Part shown: positions 51,753 to 61,682 of the stretch, piece after piece
Layout of the letters: every line of letters starts with the position of its first letter
How positions within the stretch are numbered: position 1 is the stretch's first letter
Assembly (NCBI RefSeq): GCF_005155025.1
Contig: NZ_CP039731.1
Span: forward strand, 3,534,001 to 3,598,000
Direction: 5' to 3'
Length of the DNA: 64,000 bases
From: Aquitalea aquatilis
GTDB taxonomy: Bacteria; Pseudomonadota; Gammaproteobacteria; Burkholderiales; Chromobacteriaceae
The notes under the pieces: model-generated
What the model saw: the letters and a program-made list of their open reading frames with translations, nothing else
Databases searched by the model: none
Told to the model about the DNA's origin: nothing
Made by a program: the position numbers and the translations under genes

Positions 51753-52438
51753 AGAACCGCCTTGCGCACGCCGGCCGAGTAGTGGTTTTCCAGCCAGATC
51801 AGCACCAGATTGGAAACGGTGGTGATCAGCAGATACATCAGCGCCCCCACCACGGCAAACAGGAACATCTGCATGGTAGCCTTGCCGGCGTCCTGGGTGG
51901 CCTTGACGATGTCGGCCAGCCCGATGATGGAGACCAGCGCAGTAGCCTTGATCAGCACCTGCCAGTTATTGGCAATGCCCGGCAGGGCAAAGCGCATCAT
52001 CTGCGGAAACAACACCCGGCGAAAGCTCTGCCACGGCGTCATGCCATAGGCGATGGCCGCTTCGATCTGCCCTGCCGGCACCGACAAAAAGGCACCGCGA
52101 AAGGTTTCGGTGAAATAAGCACCGTAGATAAAGGCCAGGGTCACCACGCCAGCCAGAAAAGGATCGATGTCGATCTGCTCCATGCCCAGCGCCTCGGTGC
52201 ACTGGTTCAGCCCCAGTTGCAGGCTGTAGAACAACAGCAACATCAGCACCAGATCAGGCACGCTGCGAATCAAGGTGGTGTAGGCGGTAGCCCAGCCGCG
52301 CAGCAAGCTGGCCTTGGCCAGCCTGGAGCTGGCACCGGCCAGACCAATCAGCATGGACAGAATCAGCGATAACAGCGACAGCTTCAGCGTCACCCAGGTA
52401 CCCGCCAGAATGAGCGGGCAAAATCCGGACAGGAACAT
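51749..52438 (-). CDS. aotQ: Amino-acid ABC permease (AotQ/HisQ type)
   Basis: A 229-residue permease. TM segments start near residue 6; LIRSVPDLVLMLLLFY and the cytoplasmic loop QIEAAIAYGMTPWQSFRR are family hallmarks. AGGAG precedes the ATG at 52438; the same bases form the end of a 31-codon upstream frame. A longer reading to 52657 covers that leader in another frame and is rejected. Normally a binding-protein gene (aotJ/hisJ) lies upstream; here there is none. Confidence 0.85.
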   Translation of the reverse strand: MFLSGFCPLILAGTWVTLKLSLLSLILSMLIGLAGASSRLAKASLLRGWATAYTTLIRSVPDLVLMLLLFYSLQLGLNQCTEALGMEQIDIDPFLAGVVTLAFIYGAYFTETFRGAFLSVPAGQIEAAIAYGMTPWQSFRRVLFPQMMRFALPGIANNWQVLIKATALVSIIGLADIVKATQDAGKATMQMFLFAVVGALMYLLITTVSNLVLIWLENHYSAGVRKAVL

Positions 52439-52440
52439 GG

Positions 52441-52536
52441 CTATCTCCTGACGGGACGACAAGTTGAACGGTAGGGATGGCGCGCGGCAGCAGGTGCCGC
52501 TGCCGGCCAGAGCGGGCAGACGGAAGGCAGTTTCAT
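52441..52536 (-). CDS. 31-codon leader frame upstream of the permease genes
   Basis: It starts with ATG preceded by AGGAG at good spacing and encodes MKLPSVCPLWPAAAPAAA followed by a basic tail with five Arg. Its last codons and stop (AGG AGA TAG) form the ribosome binding site of aotQ, so translation would be coupled. Either a true leader peptide or the stump of a lost binding-protein gene (the start and hydrophobic stretch look like the beginning of a signal peptide). Confidence 0.4.
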   Translation of the reverse strand: MKLPSVCPLWPAAAPAAARHPYRSTCRPVRR

Positions 52537-52908
52537 GACATTTCTCCTGGTAGAGGGTAGAGCGACATGGCGGTCGTCCTTGGTGGACGATTCTCAGCCT
52601 GTCGCGCCCGGCGATGGCAGCCGCTGGCGGCAGCGCATCTGTCACGATCCTAATCAAGCCTTATTGTATATACAATCATTTTTTCATGTGCATGTGCAGC
52701 ATGCAATTTTCCGCATCACGACAATAATCAAGACCAACAACTGTATGAAACAAGCCAATAAAACCAGGCAGATTATTGTTTTTAATGGGAAATAATCACC
52801 ATCAATAGCAAGTTGGCGATTAGGCCGTGGCTCCACAATCACGTTCATCAGCCTTTTATTTGTATATGCAATTAGCGGAAAAGTGTTGCGGCAGACACCA
52901 AAACCGAC
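52537..52908. other. AT-rich promoter region of the Aot-type operon
   Basis: 372 bp, distinctly AT-rich at 52655-52880. It has a perfect palindrome ATTGTATATACAAT at 52663-52676 and a related TTGTATATGCAA near 52857-52870. No gene is seen. It separates the transporter operon from the DNA glycosylase gene, both on the minus strand. Confidence 0.55.
52663..52676. promoter_or_regulatory. Palindromic operator candidate
   Basis: ATTGTATATACAAT is a perfect 14-bp palindrome of the TTGTAT-ATACAA kind recognised by several GntR-family regulators. It sits about 127 bp upstream of the leader frame. A second, imperfect copy occurs about 190 bp further upstream. Confidence 0.5.
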
Positions 52909-53409
52909 TCAAGCCAGCGCGGCACGCAAGGCCAGCCACTGGGTCAGCTTGGCAGGATAAGACAGGGTATAGGCAGGACTGGAAGAAGGCAGATCAAACA
53001 AGGTAGGCAGCTTGCTCATGACAGCCAGCTGCTTGCGGCCAATGGCAGCCGCCGTGCTGCCGTTGAAGGCAATGGCACGCAAGGCCGGCAGGCTGGCACA
53101 CAGCGCCGGCAAATCATTAGGGCTGATGCCACGGATGGCCGCGTCCAGACTACCCTGACGCTGCGCCTGCGCCACCACATCCCACAGCCCGATGCCGTGC
53201 TGTTGCAGGGCGGCCAGCCGGGCTGGGTAGTCCAGCGCCAGCAGATCGCACCCCAGCAGCTCGCCCAGCAAACGCCAGAACTGGTTGCGCGGGTGGGCAT
53301 AGTATTGCACCGCCTGCAGTGAGGCATCGCCGGGCAAGGACCCCAGAATCAGCAAACGGGTTTGCGGGTTCACCACCGGCGGGAAACAGGATTTGGCGGT
53401 ATCGTTCAT
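52909..53409 (-). CDS. Uracil-DNA glycosylase superfamily protein (family 6, hypoxanthine-DNA glycosylase-like)
   Basis: A 166-residue protein. LILGSLPGDASLQAVQYYAHPRNQFW (about residues 20-45, shown as landmarks GSLPG, YYAHP and NQFW) is the active-site region of the HDG/Mug-like branch; the second loop is near IAFNGSTAA. It removes deaminated bases such as hypoxanthine or uracil. The ATG at 53409 lacks a clear ribosome site; TTG at 53415 is an alternative. It lies 12 bp after rnhB, so two DNA-maintenance genes end the envelope operon. Confidence 0.78.
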   Translation of the reverse strand: MNDTAKSCFPPVVNPQTRLLILGSLPGDASLQAVQYYAHPRNQFWRLLGELLGCDLLALDYPARLAALQQHGIGLWDVVAQAQRQGSLDAAIRGISPNDLPALCASLPALRAIAFNGSTAAAIGRKQLAVMSKLPTLFDLPSSSPAYTLSYPAKLTQWLALRAALA

Positions 53410-53421
53410 GTGCAAGCAGCG

Positions 53422-54039
53422 CTAGAACAGCTGCCCCTGCTGACGGGCCAGCCAGGCCTTGACCGGACCGAATGATTTACGATGTGCCGCCAGCGCGCCG
53501 TGTGCCTCCAGCGCCGCCAGATGCTCGGCGGTGGGATAGCCCTTGTGGCGGGCAAAACCGTATTGCGGGTGCAGGACGTCCAGCGCCACCAGTTCGGCAT
53601 CGCGCGCCGTCTTGGCCAAAATGGAGGCAGCAGAAATAGCCTGCACCTTGGCATCGCCCTTGACGATGGCCTCGGCCGGCAAAGTCAGCTGCTTGGGGAC
53701 GCGATTGCCATCGATCAGCACCCTGCCCGGCTGCGTTGTCAGCCCCTCCACCGCCCGACTCATCGCCAGCATGGTGGCGTGCAGGATATTCAGCTGGTCG
53801 ATTTCCTCAACGCTGGCACTGGCGATACACCAGGCCAGCGCATCGCGTTTGATGAGGATGGCCAAGGCATCACGCTTGGCCTCGCTCAACACCTTGGAAT
53901 CAGCCAGCCCGGCAATCGGCCGCGCCGGATCGAGAATGACCGCAGCAGCAAACACCGCCCCGGCCAGCGGGCCACGCCCGGCCTCGTCCACACCGGCGAT
54001 CAACTCGCCCGTAACCAGCAAGCTCAGACTGTCCGGCAT
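53422..54039 (-). CDS. rnhB: Ribonuclease HII
   Basis: A 205-residue RNase HII, removing ribonucleotides from DNA. The catalytic acidic residues are in [12 protein letters not shown] (about residues 16-27) with later LIDGN and DV segments. GGAGG precedes the ATG at 54039, which overlaps lpxB by 16 bp. Longer readings that enter lpxB are rejected. The lpxA-lpxB-rnhB order is conserved in many proteobacteria. Confidence 0.93.
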   Translation of the reverse strand: MPDSLSLLVTGELIAGVDEAGRGPLAGAVFAAAVILDPARPIAGLADSKVLSEAKRDALAILIKRDALAWCIASASVEEIDQLNILHATMLAMSRAVEGLTTQPGRVLIDGNRVPKQLTLPAEAIVKGDAKVQAISAASILAKTARDAELVALDVLHPQYGFARHKGYPTAEHLAALEAHGALAAHRKSFGPVKAWLARQQGQLF

Positions 54040-55202
54040 CCCGCCTCCTGCAGCACGGCCGTGGCCGCCAGACTGGCCGTGTCGGCCAGCAGCGACTGAT
54101 GCAGATCGGTAAAGGCTTGCACCATCTCCACCCGCGCATCCTGATCGACATACAGACGCTTGACCTCGGCCGCCAGCTTCTCGGCCGTGGCCTCTTTCTG
54201 CAGCAGCTCCGGCACCACGAAACGACCGCACAGGATATTGGGCAGACCAACATAGGGCAGCTTGATCTTGCGCTTGACCAGCTGATAGGTAAGCCAGGAC
54301 AGCTTGTAGCTGATCACCATCGGCCGCTTGGTCAAGGCCACTTCCAGCGTGGCCGTGCCACTGGTCACCAGCACCACATCACTGGCGATCATCGCCATCT
54401 GCGCATGGCCAAACAGCTTGCGTAGTGGCAGATCCCAAGCCTTGTGGCGGGTCAGCAGACGGTCGAACAGATCCATGGTCGCGCGCGTCGCCAACGGCAC
54501 CAGGAAGGTGGCATCCGGGTAGTCGCGCAGCAGGATGCGGGCGGCCTCGATGTACAGCGGCGCCATGAATTCCAGCTCGCTCTTGCGGCTACCCGGCATC
54601 AGGGTAAACACCGGAGCCTGCCGCGGCAGACCCAGCTGCTCGCGCATGGCCAGTTGATCCGGCACCAGGGGAATTTCGCTGGCCAGCGGATGGCCGACAA
54701 AATCCGCCTTTACCCCCGCCTTGTCATACAGCGCCGGCTCCATCGGGAACAGGCACAGCACGCGGTTGACGGCACGGCCTATCTTGTAGATGCGCTCCAG
54801 CCGCCAGGCCCATACCGAGGGGCTGACATAGTGCACGGTGGCAATACCGCTTTTTTTCAGCGCGGCTTCCAGCGCCAGATTGAAGTCCGGCGCATCCACA
54901 CCGATGAACACATCCGGCTTCTCGGCCTTGAGCCGCTCGCGCAAGTCACGGCGAATGCGCAACAGCTCCGGCAGGCAGCGCAGCACCTCGGCATAGCCGC
55001 GTACCGCCAGCTTTTCCTGCGGCACCATGGAGTAAAAACCGCGCGCTTCCATGCGTGGGCCACCAATGCCGGCAAATTCGACATCGGCATGGCGAGCCTG
55101 CAAGGCGTCGATCAGGTGCGCGCCCAGCACATCACCGGAGGCCTCGCCCACCACCATGGCAACCTTGAGCGCGCCCTTGCGTTTGAACAGGCTGTCAGAC
55201 AT
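54024..55202 (-). CDS. lpxB: Lipid-A-disaccharide synthase
   Basis: A 392-residue GT19 glycosyltransferase, condensing UDP-2,3-diacylglucosamine with lipid X at the inner membrane. Characteristic segments: [15 protein letters not shown] (about 16-30), [30 protein letters not shown] and SGTATLE. It starts 2 bp after the lpxA stop and overlaps rnhB. Length is normal. Confidence 0.95.
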   Translation of the reverse strand: MSDSLFKRKGALKVAMVVGEASGDVLGAHLIDALQARHADVEFAGIGGPRMEARGFYSMVPQEKLAVRGYAEVLRCLPELLRIRRDLRERLKAEKPDVFIGVDAPDFNLALEAALKKSGIATVHYVSPSVWAWRLERIYKIGRAVNRVLCLFPMEPALYDKAGVKADFVGHPLASEIPLVPDQLAMREQLGLPRQAPVFTLMPGSRKSELEFMAPLYIEAARILLRDYPDATFLVPLATRATMDLFDRLLTRHKAWDLPLRKLFGHAQMAMIASDVVLVTSGTATLEVALTKRPMVISYKLSWLTYQLVKRKIKLPYVGLPNILCGRFVVPELLQKEATAEKLAAEVKRLYVDQDARVEMVQAFTDLHQSLLADTASLAATAVLQEAGCRTV

Positions 55203-55204
55203 GG

Positions 55205-55981
55205 TCAGCGAATAATGCCTCGCTCAGACTGGGCAAAGAAGCGGGCAAACGGCTCCAGCTCGGCATGGCCTTGCTGCGCCTCGGCCAGAATGGCTTCCTT
55301 GGCCGCATCGTATTGCAGGCCCTGGCGATACAGTGCCTTGTAGGCATTGCGGATGCGGCGGATCTGCTCCGGCGTGAAGCCACGACGCTTCAGACCTTCG
55401 GCATTGATACCAGCCGGCACGGCGCGGTTGCCATGCGCCATCACATAGGGCGGCACATCCTGCGCCACCGCACTGGCAAAGGCCGTCATGGCGTGATCGC
55501 CGACAATGGCAAACTGGTGCACGCTGGTAAAGCCGCCCAGAATCACCCAGTCACCGATATGCACATGGCCGCCCAGCGTGGCGTTATTGGCAAAGATGGT
55601 GTGGTTACCGATCTGGCAGTCATGGCCCAGATGCACATAGGCCATGATCCAGTTGTCGTTGCCCAGACGGGTCACACCCACATCCTGCGCGGTACCGATA
55701 TTGAAGGTACAGAATTCGCGGATGGTGTTGTTGTCGCCGATTTCCAGACGGGTGGGTTCGCCGGCGTATTTCTTGTCCTGCGGAATGGCCCCCAGCGAGC
55801 TGAACTGGAAAATGCGGTTGTTCCTGCCAATGCTGGTATGGCCTTCAATCACCACATGCGGCCCCACCCAGGTACCGCTGTCTATGCTGACATCCGGCCC
55901 GATGATGGAGTAGGCACCGATTTCCACATCGGCGGCAATGCTGGCTTTGGGATCAACAATGGCAGTCGGGTGAATGGCCAT
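55205..55981 (-). CDS. lpxA: UDP-N-acetylglucosamine acyltransferase
   Basis: A 258-residue left-handed beta-helix acyltransferase, first step of lipid A synthesis. Hexapeptide repeats cover residues 1-190; the catalytic His is in [10 protein letters not shown]. The start ATG at 55981 ([11 protein letters not shown]) follows GAGG and lies 2 bp after the fabZ stop. Confidence 0.95.
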   Translation of the reverse strand: MAIHPTAIVDPKASIAADVEIGAYSIIGPDVSIDSGTWVGPHVVIEGHTSIGRNNRIFQFSSLGAIPQDKKYAGEPTRLEIGDNNTIREFCTFNIGTAQDVGVTRLGNDNWIMAYVHLGHDCQIGNHTIFANNATLGGHVHIGDWVILGGFTSVHQFAIVGDHAMTAFASAVAQDVPPYVMAHGNRAVPAGINAEGLKRRGFTPEQIRRIRNAYKALYRQGLQYDAAKEAILAEAQQGHAELEPFARFFAQSERGIIR

Positions 55982-55983
55982 GA

Positions 55984-56436
55984 TCAGACCTCGCGCTTGG
56001 CACACATGATTTCGGCTTCACAAGCCACCTGGCCATCCACCAGCGCGCGCGCGGTGTACTTGCCGATGCCGCGCTTGACGGTGATCTGCTCCACTTCGAA
56101 GATCATCTGGTCGCCCGGCACCACCTGGCGCTTGAAACGGGCCTTGTCGATGCCGACAAAGAAATACAGCTCGTTTTCAGCGCGCTCGCCCTGGCTCTTG
56201 ATCGCCAGGATGCCGGCAGCCTGCGCCAGTGCTTCGATGATCAGCACACCCGGCATCACCGGGTATTGCTCGAAATGGCCGCAGAAGAAAGGCTCGTTGA
56301 TGGTGACGTTCTTCAGTGCCTTGATACGGGTATTCGGCACCAATTCGGTGACACGGTCGACCAGCAGGAAGGGGTAGCGGTGCGGCAGGCACTGCATGAT
56401 TTCCCGTACATCAATCGTCACGGCGTGTTCAGTCAT
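55984..56436 (-). CDS. fabZ: 3-hydroxyacyl-ACP dehydratase
   Basis: A 150-residue hot-dog-fold dehydratase. [11 protein letters not shown] and the catalytic [20 protein letters not shown] segment (His near 57, Glu near 71) are present. It draws from the same hydroxyacyl-ACP pool as LpxA and LpxD, which explains its position. The start overlaps the lpxD stop by 8 bp. Confidence 0.95.
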   Translation of the reverse strand: MTEHAVTIDVREIMQCLPHRYPFLLVDRVTELVPNTRIKALKNVTINEPFFCGHFEQYPVMPGVLIIEALAQAAGILAIKSQGERAENELYFFVGIDKARFKRQVVPGDQMIFEVEQITVKRGIGKYTARALVDGQVACEAEIMCAKREV

Positions 56437-57478
56437 TGGCGTTGTCCTCAGGTTCTTTCAGTTTGCCGATCTCGCGTTCGAGTTGTTTTATGCGCTTGGC
56501 GAGATCGTCCAGATGTCTTACATGAACGGCGTTACCCAGCCATTCCTTCATGGTTTGCAGCGGATAGGACGAGGCATAGGTATCCGGCTGGCGAATGGAC
56601 TTGGACACCAGGGTACCGCCGCCGATATGCGTCTTGTCCGCCACGTCGATATGGCCAACAAACATGGCCGCGCCACCCACCGTGCAGTGCGCGCCGATCC
56701 TGGTGCTGCCGGCAATGCCGACACAACCGGCGATGGCGGTGTGCTCGCCGATCTGCACATTGTGGGCGATCTGCACCAGGTTATCGATCTTGGCACCACG
56801 GCGGATGATGGTGTCGGCCAGCGCACCGCGATCGATGGTGGTATTGGCACCTACCTCGACATCATCCTCGATGATGACGCGACCGGTTTGCGGAATCTTG
56901 AACCAGTGATCCTTGGCCCAGGCCAGGCCAAAGCCGTCGGCACCGATCACGCTGCCGGAATGCACCGCCACCCGGTGGCCCAGGATGCAGCCGTGATAAA
57001 CACTGACATTGGGATAGAGCACCACGTCGTCGCCCAGCACGGTGCCGTCGCCGACCACCACACCGGGGTGCAGGATGCAGCGCTCGCCGATGACAGCGGC
57101 ACGACCGATGCTGACGTGCTCGCGCACTTCGCTACTGGCCGCGATGACACTGCCCTCGCCCACCACGGCCGTGGGGTGTATGCCGGGCTGCGGCTGGGCC
57201 GGCGGATGAAACAGTGTGGCGACCTTGGCAAAGTACAGATAAGGGTCGTCCACCACGATCCACGAGCGTGCCGGGTCCAGCTCGGCCGCCAGCTTGGGTG
57301 ATACGATCACCGCGCCGGCCGCGCAAGTTTCCAGCTGCTTGCGGTACTTGGGATTGGACAGAAAAGTGATATCGGCCGGCCCCGCCACATCCAGCGGTGC
57401 CAGACGCTCGACCAAGCGGTCAGCGCCCTCGAGCGCGCCGCCAAGTTGGGCCACGATATGTGAAAGCGTGTACGCCAT
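56429..57478 (-). CDS. lpxD: UDP-3-O-(3-hydroxyacyl)glucosamine N-acyltransferase
   Basis: A 349-residue LpxD: N-terminal uridine-binding domain (1-100), hexapeptide-repeat helix (about 105-320; catalytic His near QIAHNVQIG), and a C-terminal helix with heptad character (QLEREIGKL). The start is ATG 57478. No Shine-Dalgarno is visible. Instead, a hairpin with a T-run ends directly at the start codon, so expression relative to bamA-skp may be attenuated. Confidence 0.93.
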   Translation of the reverse strand: MAYTLSHIVAQLGGALEGADRLVERLAPLDVAGPADITFLSNPKYRKQLETCAAGAVIVSPKLAAELDPARSWIVVDDPYLYFAKVATLFHPPAQPQPGIHPTAVVGEGSVIAASSEVREHVSIGRAAVIGERCILHPGVVVGDGTVLGDDVVLYPNVSVYHGCILGHRVAVHSGSVIGADGFGLAWAKDHWFKIPQTGRVIIEDDVEVGANTTIDRGALADTIIRRGAKIDNLVQIAHNVQIGEHTAIAGCVGIAGSTRIGAHCTVGGAAMFVGHIDVADKTHIGGGTLVSKSIRQPDTYASSYPLQTMKEWLGNAVHVRHLDDLAKRIKQLEREIGKLKEPEDNAND

Positions 57479-57479
57479 C

Positions 57480-57508
57480 AAAAATGAAAGCCGACCACGG
57501 GTCGGCTT
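57480..57508 (-). terminator. Terminator or attenuator between skp and lpxD
   Basis: AAGCCGACC (57488-57496) pairs with GGTCGGCTT (57500-57508) around a three-base loop. In minus direction it is followed by TCATTTTTG and then the lpxD ATG. It splits the otherwise compact envelope operon. Confidence 0.65.
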
Positions 57509-57530
57509 CTCCCGTAACTGTTAGGCAGGA

Positions 57531-58019
57531 TTACTTCTCAAGTTCCTTCAGCACTTTGCTGGTCAGGTCGAACTTGGGATTGACGTAAACGACATCCTGC
57601 AGGATCAGGTCGTACTGCTCGCGGTCGGCAATTTGCCTGAGCACGCGATTGGCACGCTCCTGCACCGAGGCGAACTCTTCATTGCGGCGCTGATTGAAGT
57701 CCTCGGACATTTCACGCCCCTTGGCGCGATAGTCACGATCCAGCGCTGCATATTCGCGCTCGTAGCGTTTGCGGTCGTCGATGGAAAGCGTGCTCTTGGC
57801 CATCATGCCTTCCAGCTCTTTGGCACGGTTTTCCATTTTTTTCAGCTCGGTCCTGCGATCGGCAAACTCCTTGTCCAGTTTTTTCTGGATGGCGATTGCC
57901 GGCGCAGCTTCGCGGTATACCCGCTCAATATTGACAAAACCCAGCTTGAAATCAGCCGCAGTGGCCTGCAGGCTGAGCAGGGCCAGCCCCGCCAGCCACC
58001 ATTTGAAAGAAGATTTCAT
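57531..58019 (-). CDS. skp: Periplasmic chaperone Skp/OmpH
   Basis: A 162-residue protein with a signal peptide (cleavage after AWA-like ATA near residue 21), then a long charged helix pair (about 45-125), the tentacle coiled coil of Skp. It chaperones outer-membrane proteins to BamA, encoded 18 bp upstream. Length is normal. Confidence 0.93.
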   Translation of the reverse strand: MKSSFKWWLAGLALLSLQATAADFKLGFVNIERVYREAAPAIAIQKKLDKEFADRRTELKKMENRAKELEGMMAKSTLSIDDRKRYEREYAALDRDYRAKGREMSEDFNQRRNEEFASVQERANRVLRQIADREQYDLILQDVVYVNPKFDLTSKVLKELEK

Positions 58020-58037
58020 GTTCAGGCCTCTTTCCGT

Positions 58038-60326
58038 TTAGAAGACAGTACCCAGTTGGAACTGGAAGCGCTGTTGCTTGTCGCCTTCCTTCTTGCGCAG
58101 CGGGTCGGCGTAGCTGAACTTCATCGGTCCCAGCGGTGACAACCAGGTCACGGCAAAACCGGCAGAGTAGCGCAGTTCGCTGCTCGGGGTACTGCCAGAG
58201 AAGGTGGTATCCCACACGCTGCCGGCATCGAAGAACACACTGGCACGTACCGATTTGTTGTCCTTCATGCCCGGAAAGGGGAACAACACTTCGGCATTGG
58301 CCACCGCCTTGCGGGTACCACCCATGTAGTCACCATTGGTGTCCTTGGGGCCCAGACTGTTGTTGTCGTAGCCGCGCACCGAACCGATACCGCCCAGGTA
58401 GAAGTTCTGGAAGAACGGCAGCGTGGAGGTCTTGCCATAACCGCTGGCATAGCCCACTTCGCCGTTCAGCATCAGGGTGTAAGTCTTGGACAGCGGGAAG
58501 AACCACTGCTGGCTATGCGTCAGGCGGTAGTATTCGAGATCGCCGCCCGGCAGGCCGGCATCAGCCTGTACCTTGATCGAGGCACCGCGCGTCGGCCACA
58601 GCGAGCTGTCGCGGGTATCGCGGCCCCAGCTGACCGAACCCAGCAGCGTCTTGTTCTTCGCACCATACTGGTTGACGAAGTCGATATAGCGCTGCGGACT
58701 GGTGTCGTAAGTGGTGATCTTGGTCTGTTCCACACCGATACTGAAGTTGATGCGGTCAAACTCGGTCACCGGCACGCCAAAGCGTACTGCAGCACCATCG
58801 GTGGAGGTCTTGTAGGCCGAGGTCGAGGTGGCATCCGGATTGTACACGCGGTGGTACAGGTCGTAGCCCAGGCTGACGCCATCCGGGGTGAAGTACGGAT
58901 CGGTAAACGACAGCGAGATGTTCTTGTTCACCTTGCCGTTGGAAATACCGAAAGACATGTACTTGCCGGAACCAAAGATATTGCTTTGCGAAATGCTGGC
59001 CGACAGCTGGATGCCCTCACCCTGCACAAAGCCCACGCCGGCGGAGATGCTGCCGGTGGCGCGCTCTTTCAGGTTGATGTTCATGTCCACCTGATCGGGC
59101 GCATCCGCCACGGCCGGGGTGTCCACGGTGACATCTTCGAAATAGCCCAGCAGCTCGATACGTTCCTTGCTGCGCTTGACGCTGGCCGCATTGTAGGGTG
59201 CGCCTTCCAGCTGGCGCAGTTCGCGCCGCACCACTTCATCGCGGGTCTTGGTGTTGCCGGCGATGTTGACGCGGCGGACATAGGTCTTGCGGCCCGGATC
59301 GACGAAGAAGGTGAAACCAACCTGTTTCTTGTCACGGTTGATTTCCGGCAGCGCGTTCACATTGGCAAAGGCATAGCCTTCATTGCCCAGACGATCGCTC
59401 AGCGCCTTGACGCTTTCGGTCACCTTCTCGTTATTGAACACTTCGCCGTTCTTGAAGGTGATCAGCTTGCGCAGATCAGCCTCGGGCACCTTCAGATCGC
59501 CAGCCAGCTTGATGTCGGAGACGGTGAACTTGCCGCCTTCGCTGACATTGATAGTCAGGAACATGTGTTCCTTGTCGGCGCTCATGGAAACCTGGGTGGA
59601 TTCAATATTGAATTCCAGATAGCCCTGGTTCTGGTAGAAAGCCTTGAGCTTTTCCAGGTCGCCGGTCAGCTTCTGTTTGGAGTACTGGTTATCCTTGGTC
59701 AGCCAGGACATCCAGCCGCCGGAAGTCAGCGTCATTTCGTCCAGCAGCTGGTCCTGGGTGAAGGCCTTGGTGCCGACAATATGGATGTCTTTGATCTGGG
59801 CGGTAATGCCTTCGGTGATGTCCAGCGTGACCGCTACGCGGTTGCGTTCCAGCTTGGTGACTTGCGGGGTGATTTCCACGGCGTATTTGCCGCGGCTGTA
59901 GTACTGGCGCTTGAGCTCCTGTACCGCGCCGTCCAGCAAAGCCTGGTCGAAAATGCGCGACTCGGCAAAGCCATTGTCCTTCAGGGCCTTTTTCAGCTGA
60001 TCCTTGCTGAATTCCTTGGCGCCGTTGATGTTGAGCTGGGTAATCACCGGGCGCTCGACCACGGCCACAATCACCACGCCATTGCGCGACTCTACCCGCA
60101 CATCATCGAAAAAGCCGGTGGCAAACAGGCTCTTGATGGACTCACGCGCTTTTTCATCGCTATAGGTGTCGCCCACCTTGACCGGGAGGTAGTTGAAGAC
60201 GGTACCGGCTTCGGTACGCTGCAGGCCTTCAACCCGGATATCCTTGATTACAAACGGTTCCGCAGCCCAAACAGCTGTTGCCGTAGTGATGCCCAGCACA
60301 GCGGCCGCAAGTAGTTTCAATTTCAT
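58038..60326 (-). CDS. bamA: Outer membrane assembly protein BamA
   Basis: A 762-residue Omp85 protein: signal peptide (cleavage at VWA|AEP, about residue 21), five POTRA domains (about 23-420) and a 16-strand barrel ending in Phe (FQFQLGTVF). The VRGY-type lid motif is present as GSVRGYDNNSLGP. It inserts beta-barrel proteins in the outer membrane. The start lies 9 bp after the rseP stop. Confidence 0.95.
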   Translation of the reverse strand: MKLKLLAAAVLGITTATAVWAAEPFVIKDIRVEGLQRTEAGTVFNYLPVKVGDTYSDEKARESIKSLFATGFFDDVRVESRNGVVIVAVVERPVITQLNINGAKEFSKDQLKKALKDNGFAESRIFDQALLDGAVQELKRQYYSRGKYAVEITPQVTKLERNRVAVTLDITEGITAQIKDIHIVGTKAFTQDQLLDEMTLTSGGWMSWLTKDNQYSKQKLTGDLEKLKAFYQNQGYLEFNIESTQVSMSADKEHMFLTINVSEGGKFTVSDIKLAGDLKVPEADLRKLITFKNGEVFNNEKVTESVKALSDRLGNEGYAFANVNALPEINRDKKQVGFTFFVDPGRKTYVRRVNIAGNTKTRDEVVRRELRQLEGAPYNAASVKRSKERIELLGYFEDVTVDTPAVADAPDQVDMNINLKERATGSISAGVGFVQGEGIQLSASISQSNIFGSGKYMSFGISNGKVNKNISLSFTDPYFTPDGVSLGYDLYHRVYNPDATSTSAYKTSTDGAAVRFGVPVTEFDRINFSIGVEQTKITTYDTSPQRYIDFVNQYGAKNKTLLGSVSWGRDTRDSSLWPTRGASIKVQADAGLPGGDLEYYRLTHSQQWFFPLSKTYTLMLNGEVGYASGYGKTSTLPFFQNFYLGGIGSVRGYDNNSLGPKDTNGDYMGGTRKAVANAEVLFPFPGMKDNKSVRASVFFDAGSVWDTTFSGSTPSSELRYSAGFAVTWLSPLGPMKFSYADPLRKKEGDKQQRFQFQLGTVF

Positions 60327-60335
60327 AGGTTTGTT

Positions 60336-61682
60336 TTAACCCCCAAAAAGGCGGCTGATATCGTTCAGCACGGCAAATAGCATCAGCGACGCCAGCAGGA
60401 TGAATCCGATCTTCTGTCCAAACAGTTGCGCACGCTCGCTCAGCGGGCGGCCTTTGACCAGCTCCGCGACATAATACATTAAGTGCCCACCATCCAGCAC
60501 AGGTATCGGCAATAGATTCAACACGCCGATACTGACACTGATCAGCGCCAGAAATTCAAGATACGGACTCCAGCCCTCGCGTGCAGTCTGACCGGCGATG
60601 CTGGCAATGGTCAGCGGGCCGGACAGATTGTCCAGCGAAGCCTGGCCGATCACCATGCGGCCGAGAAACTTCAGGCTCATCCAGGCAGTGCTGGTGGTCT
60701 TGTGCAAAGCCTCGACGGCAGCTTCGGCCGCGCCGGGCTTGTGCATGAAACTCAGCTGCTTCATCCAGGCGCTGTCCAGCAGCGGTGCGGCACCGATACG
60801 GCCTATCATCACGTCGCCATCCGCCACGGTGGCCGGGCGCAGCTTGACATCCTGCGGCTTGCCATCGCGCTCGATGCGAATCAGCAATTCCTTGCCAGGG
60901 CTTTCGTGAATCAGCTTGACCCAGGCATCCCAGCTGGCCAGCGGTTTGCCATCCGCCGACAGCAGTTTGTCGCCAGTCTTCAGCCCAGCCTTCGAGGCAA
61001 CACTTCCCTCTTCCACACCACCGATGGCAGGCAGATAGCGCATCGGCATCAGACCGGGATTGCCCTGCTCCAGCGCCTTGAGTGCGTCTTCATCGGCCTG
61101 CGCCGGATCGATGCTGCGCAGCAGCGTTGCACCCTGAGACGTTTTTACCTGCACGCGGATCGGCACATCACCACTACCCGCGGCATCCACCAGCGCCAGC
61201 CTCAGCTGCTGCCAGTCAGCTACCGGCTGCTTATTGACCGACAACACCCGGTCACCCGCCTGGAAACCAGCCGTCGCCGCCAGACTGGGCGTAAGCACCG
61301 TCCCCACTTGCGGCAGCAATTGCGCCATGCCGCCGGCGATCACCACCCAGTAGAACAACACCGCCAGCAGCAGATTGGCCAGCGGCCCCGCTACCACAAT
61401 CGCCATGCGCTTGAGCACGTGCTGGTTGTTGAAGGCCAGATGACGCTCCTCGGCCGGCACTTCCATTTCGCGCTCATCCAGCATGCGCACATAACCACCC
61501 AGCGGAATCGGACTGATGGCCCATTCGGTATCGCCACGCTGAATGGTGTAAAGCGGTTTGCCAAATCCTACGGAAAAGCGCAGCACCTTGACGCCACACC
61601 AGCGCGCCACCCAGAAGTGGCCCAACTCGTGAAAGGTAACCAGTACGCCAATGGCCACCAGAAATGCAATGAATGTCAGCAT
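60336..61682 (-). CDS. rseP: Site-2 zinc protease RseP
   Basis: A 448-residue intramembrane metalloprotease. HELGH is at about residues 18-22, two PDZ domains (about 125-300) lie in the periplasm, and the second zinc ligand is in [12 protein letters not shown] near residue 390. It cleaves anti-sigma factors and remnant signal peptides. The start overlaps the dxr stop by 7 bp. Confidence 0.95.
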   Translation of the reverse strand: MLTFIAFLVAIGVLVTFHELGHFWVARWCGVKVLRFSVGFGKPLYTIQRGDTEWAISPIPLGGYVRMLDEREMEVPAEERHLAFNNQHVLKRMAIVVAGPLANLLLAVLFYWVVIAGGMAQLLPQVGTVLTPSLAATAGFQAGDRVLSVNKQPVADWQQLRLALVDAAGSGDVPIRVQVKTSQGATLLRSIDPAQADEDALKALEQGNPGLMPMRYLPAIGGVEEGSVASKAGLKTGDKLLSADGKPLASWDAWVKLIHESPGKELLIRIERDGKPQDVKLRPATVADGDVMIGRIGAAPLLDSAWMKQLSFMHKPGAAEAAVEALHKTTSTAWMSLKFLGRMVIGQASLDNLSGPLTIASIAGQTAREGWSPYLEFLALISVSIGVLNLLPIPVLDGGHLMYYVAELVKGRPLSERAQLFGQKIGFILLASLMLFAVLNDISRLFGG

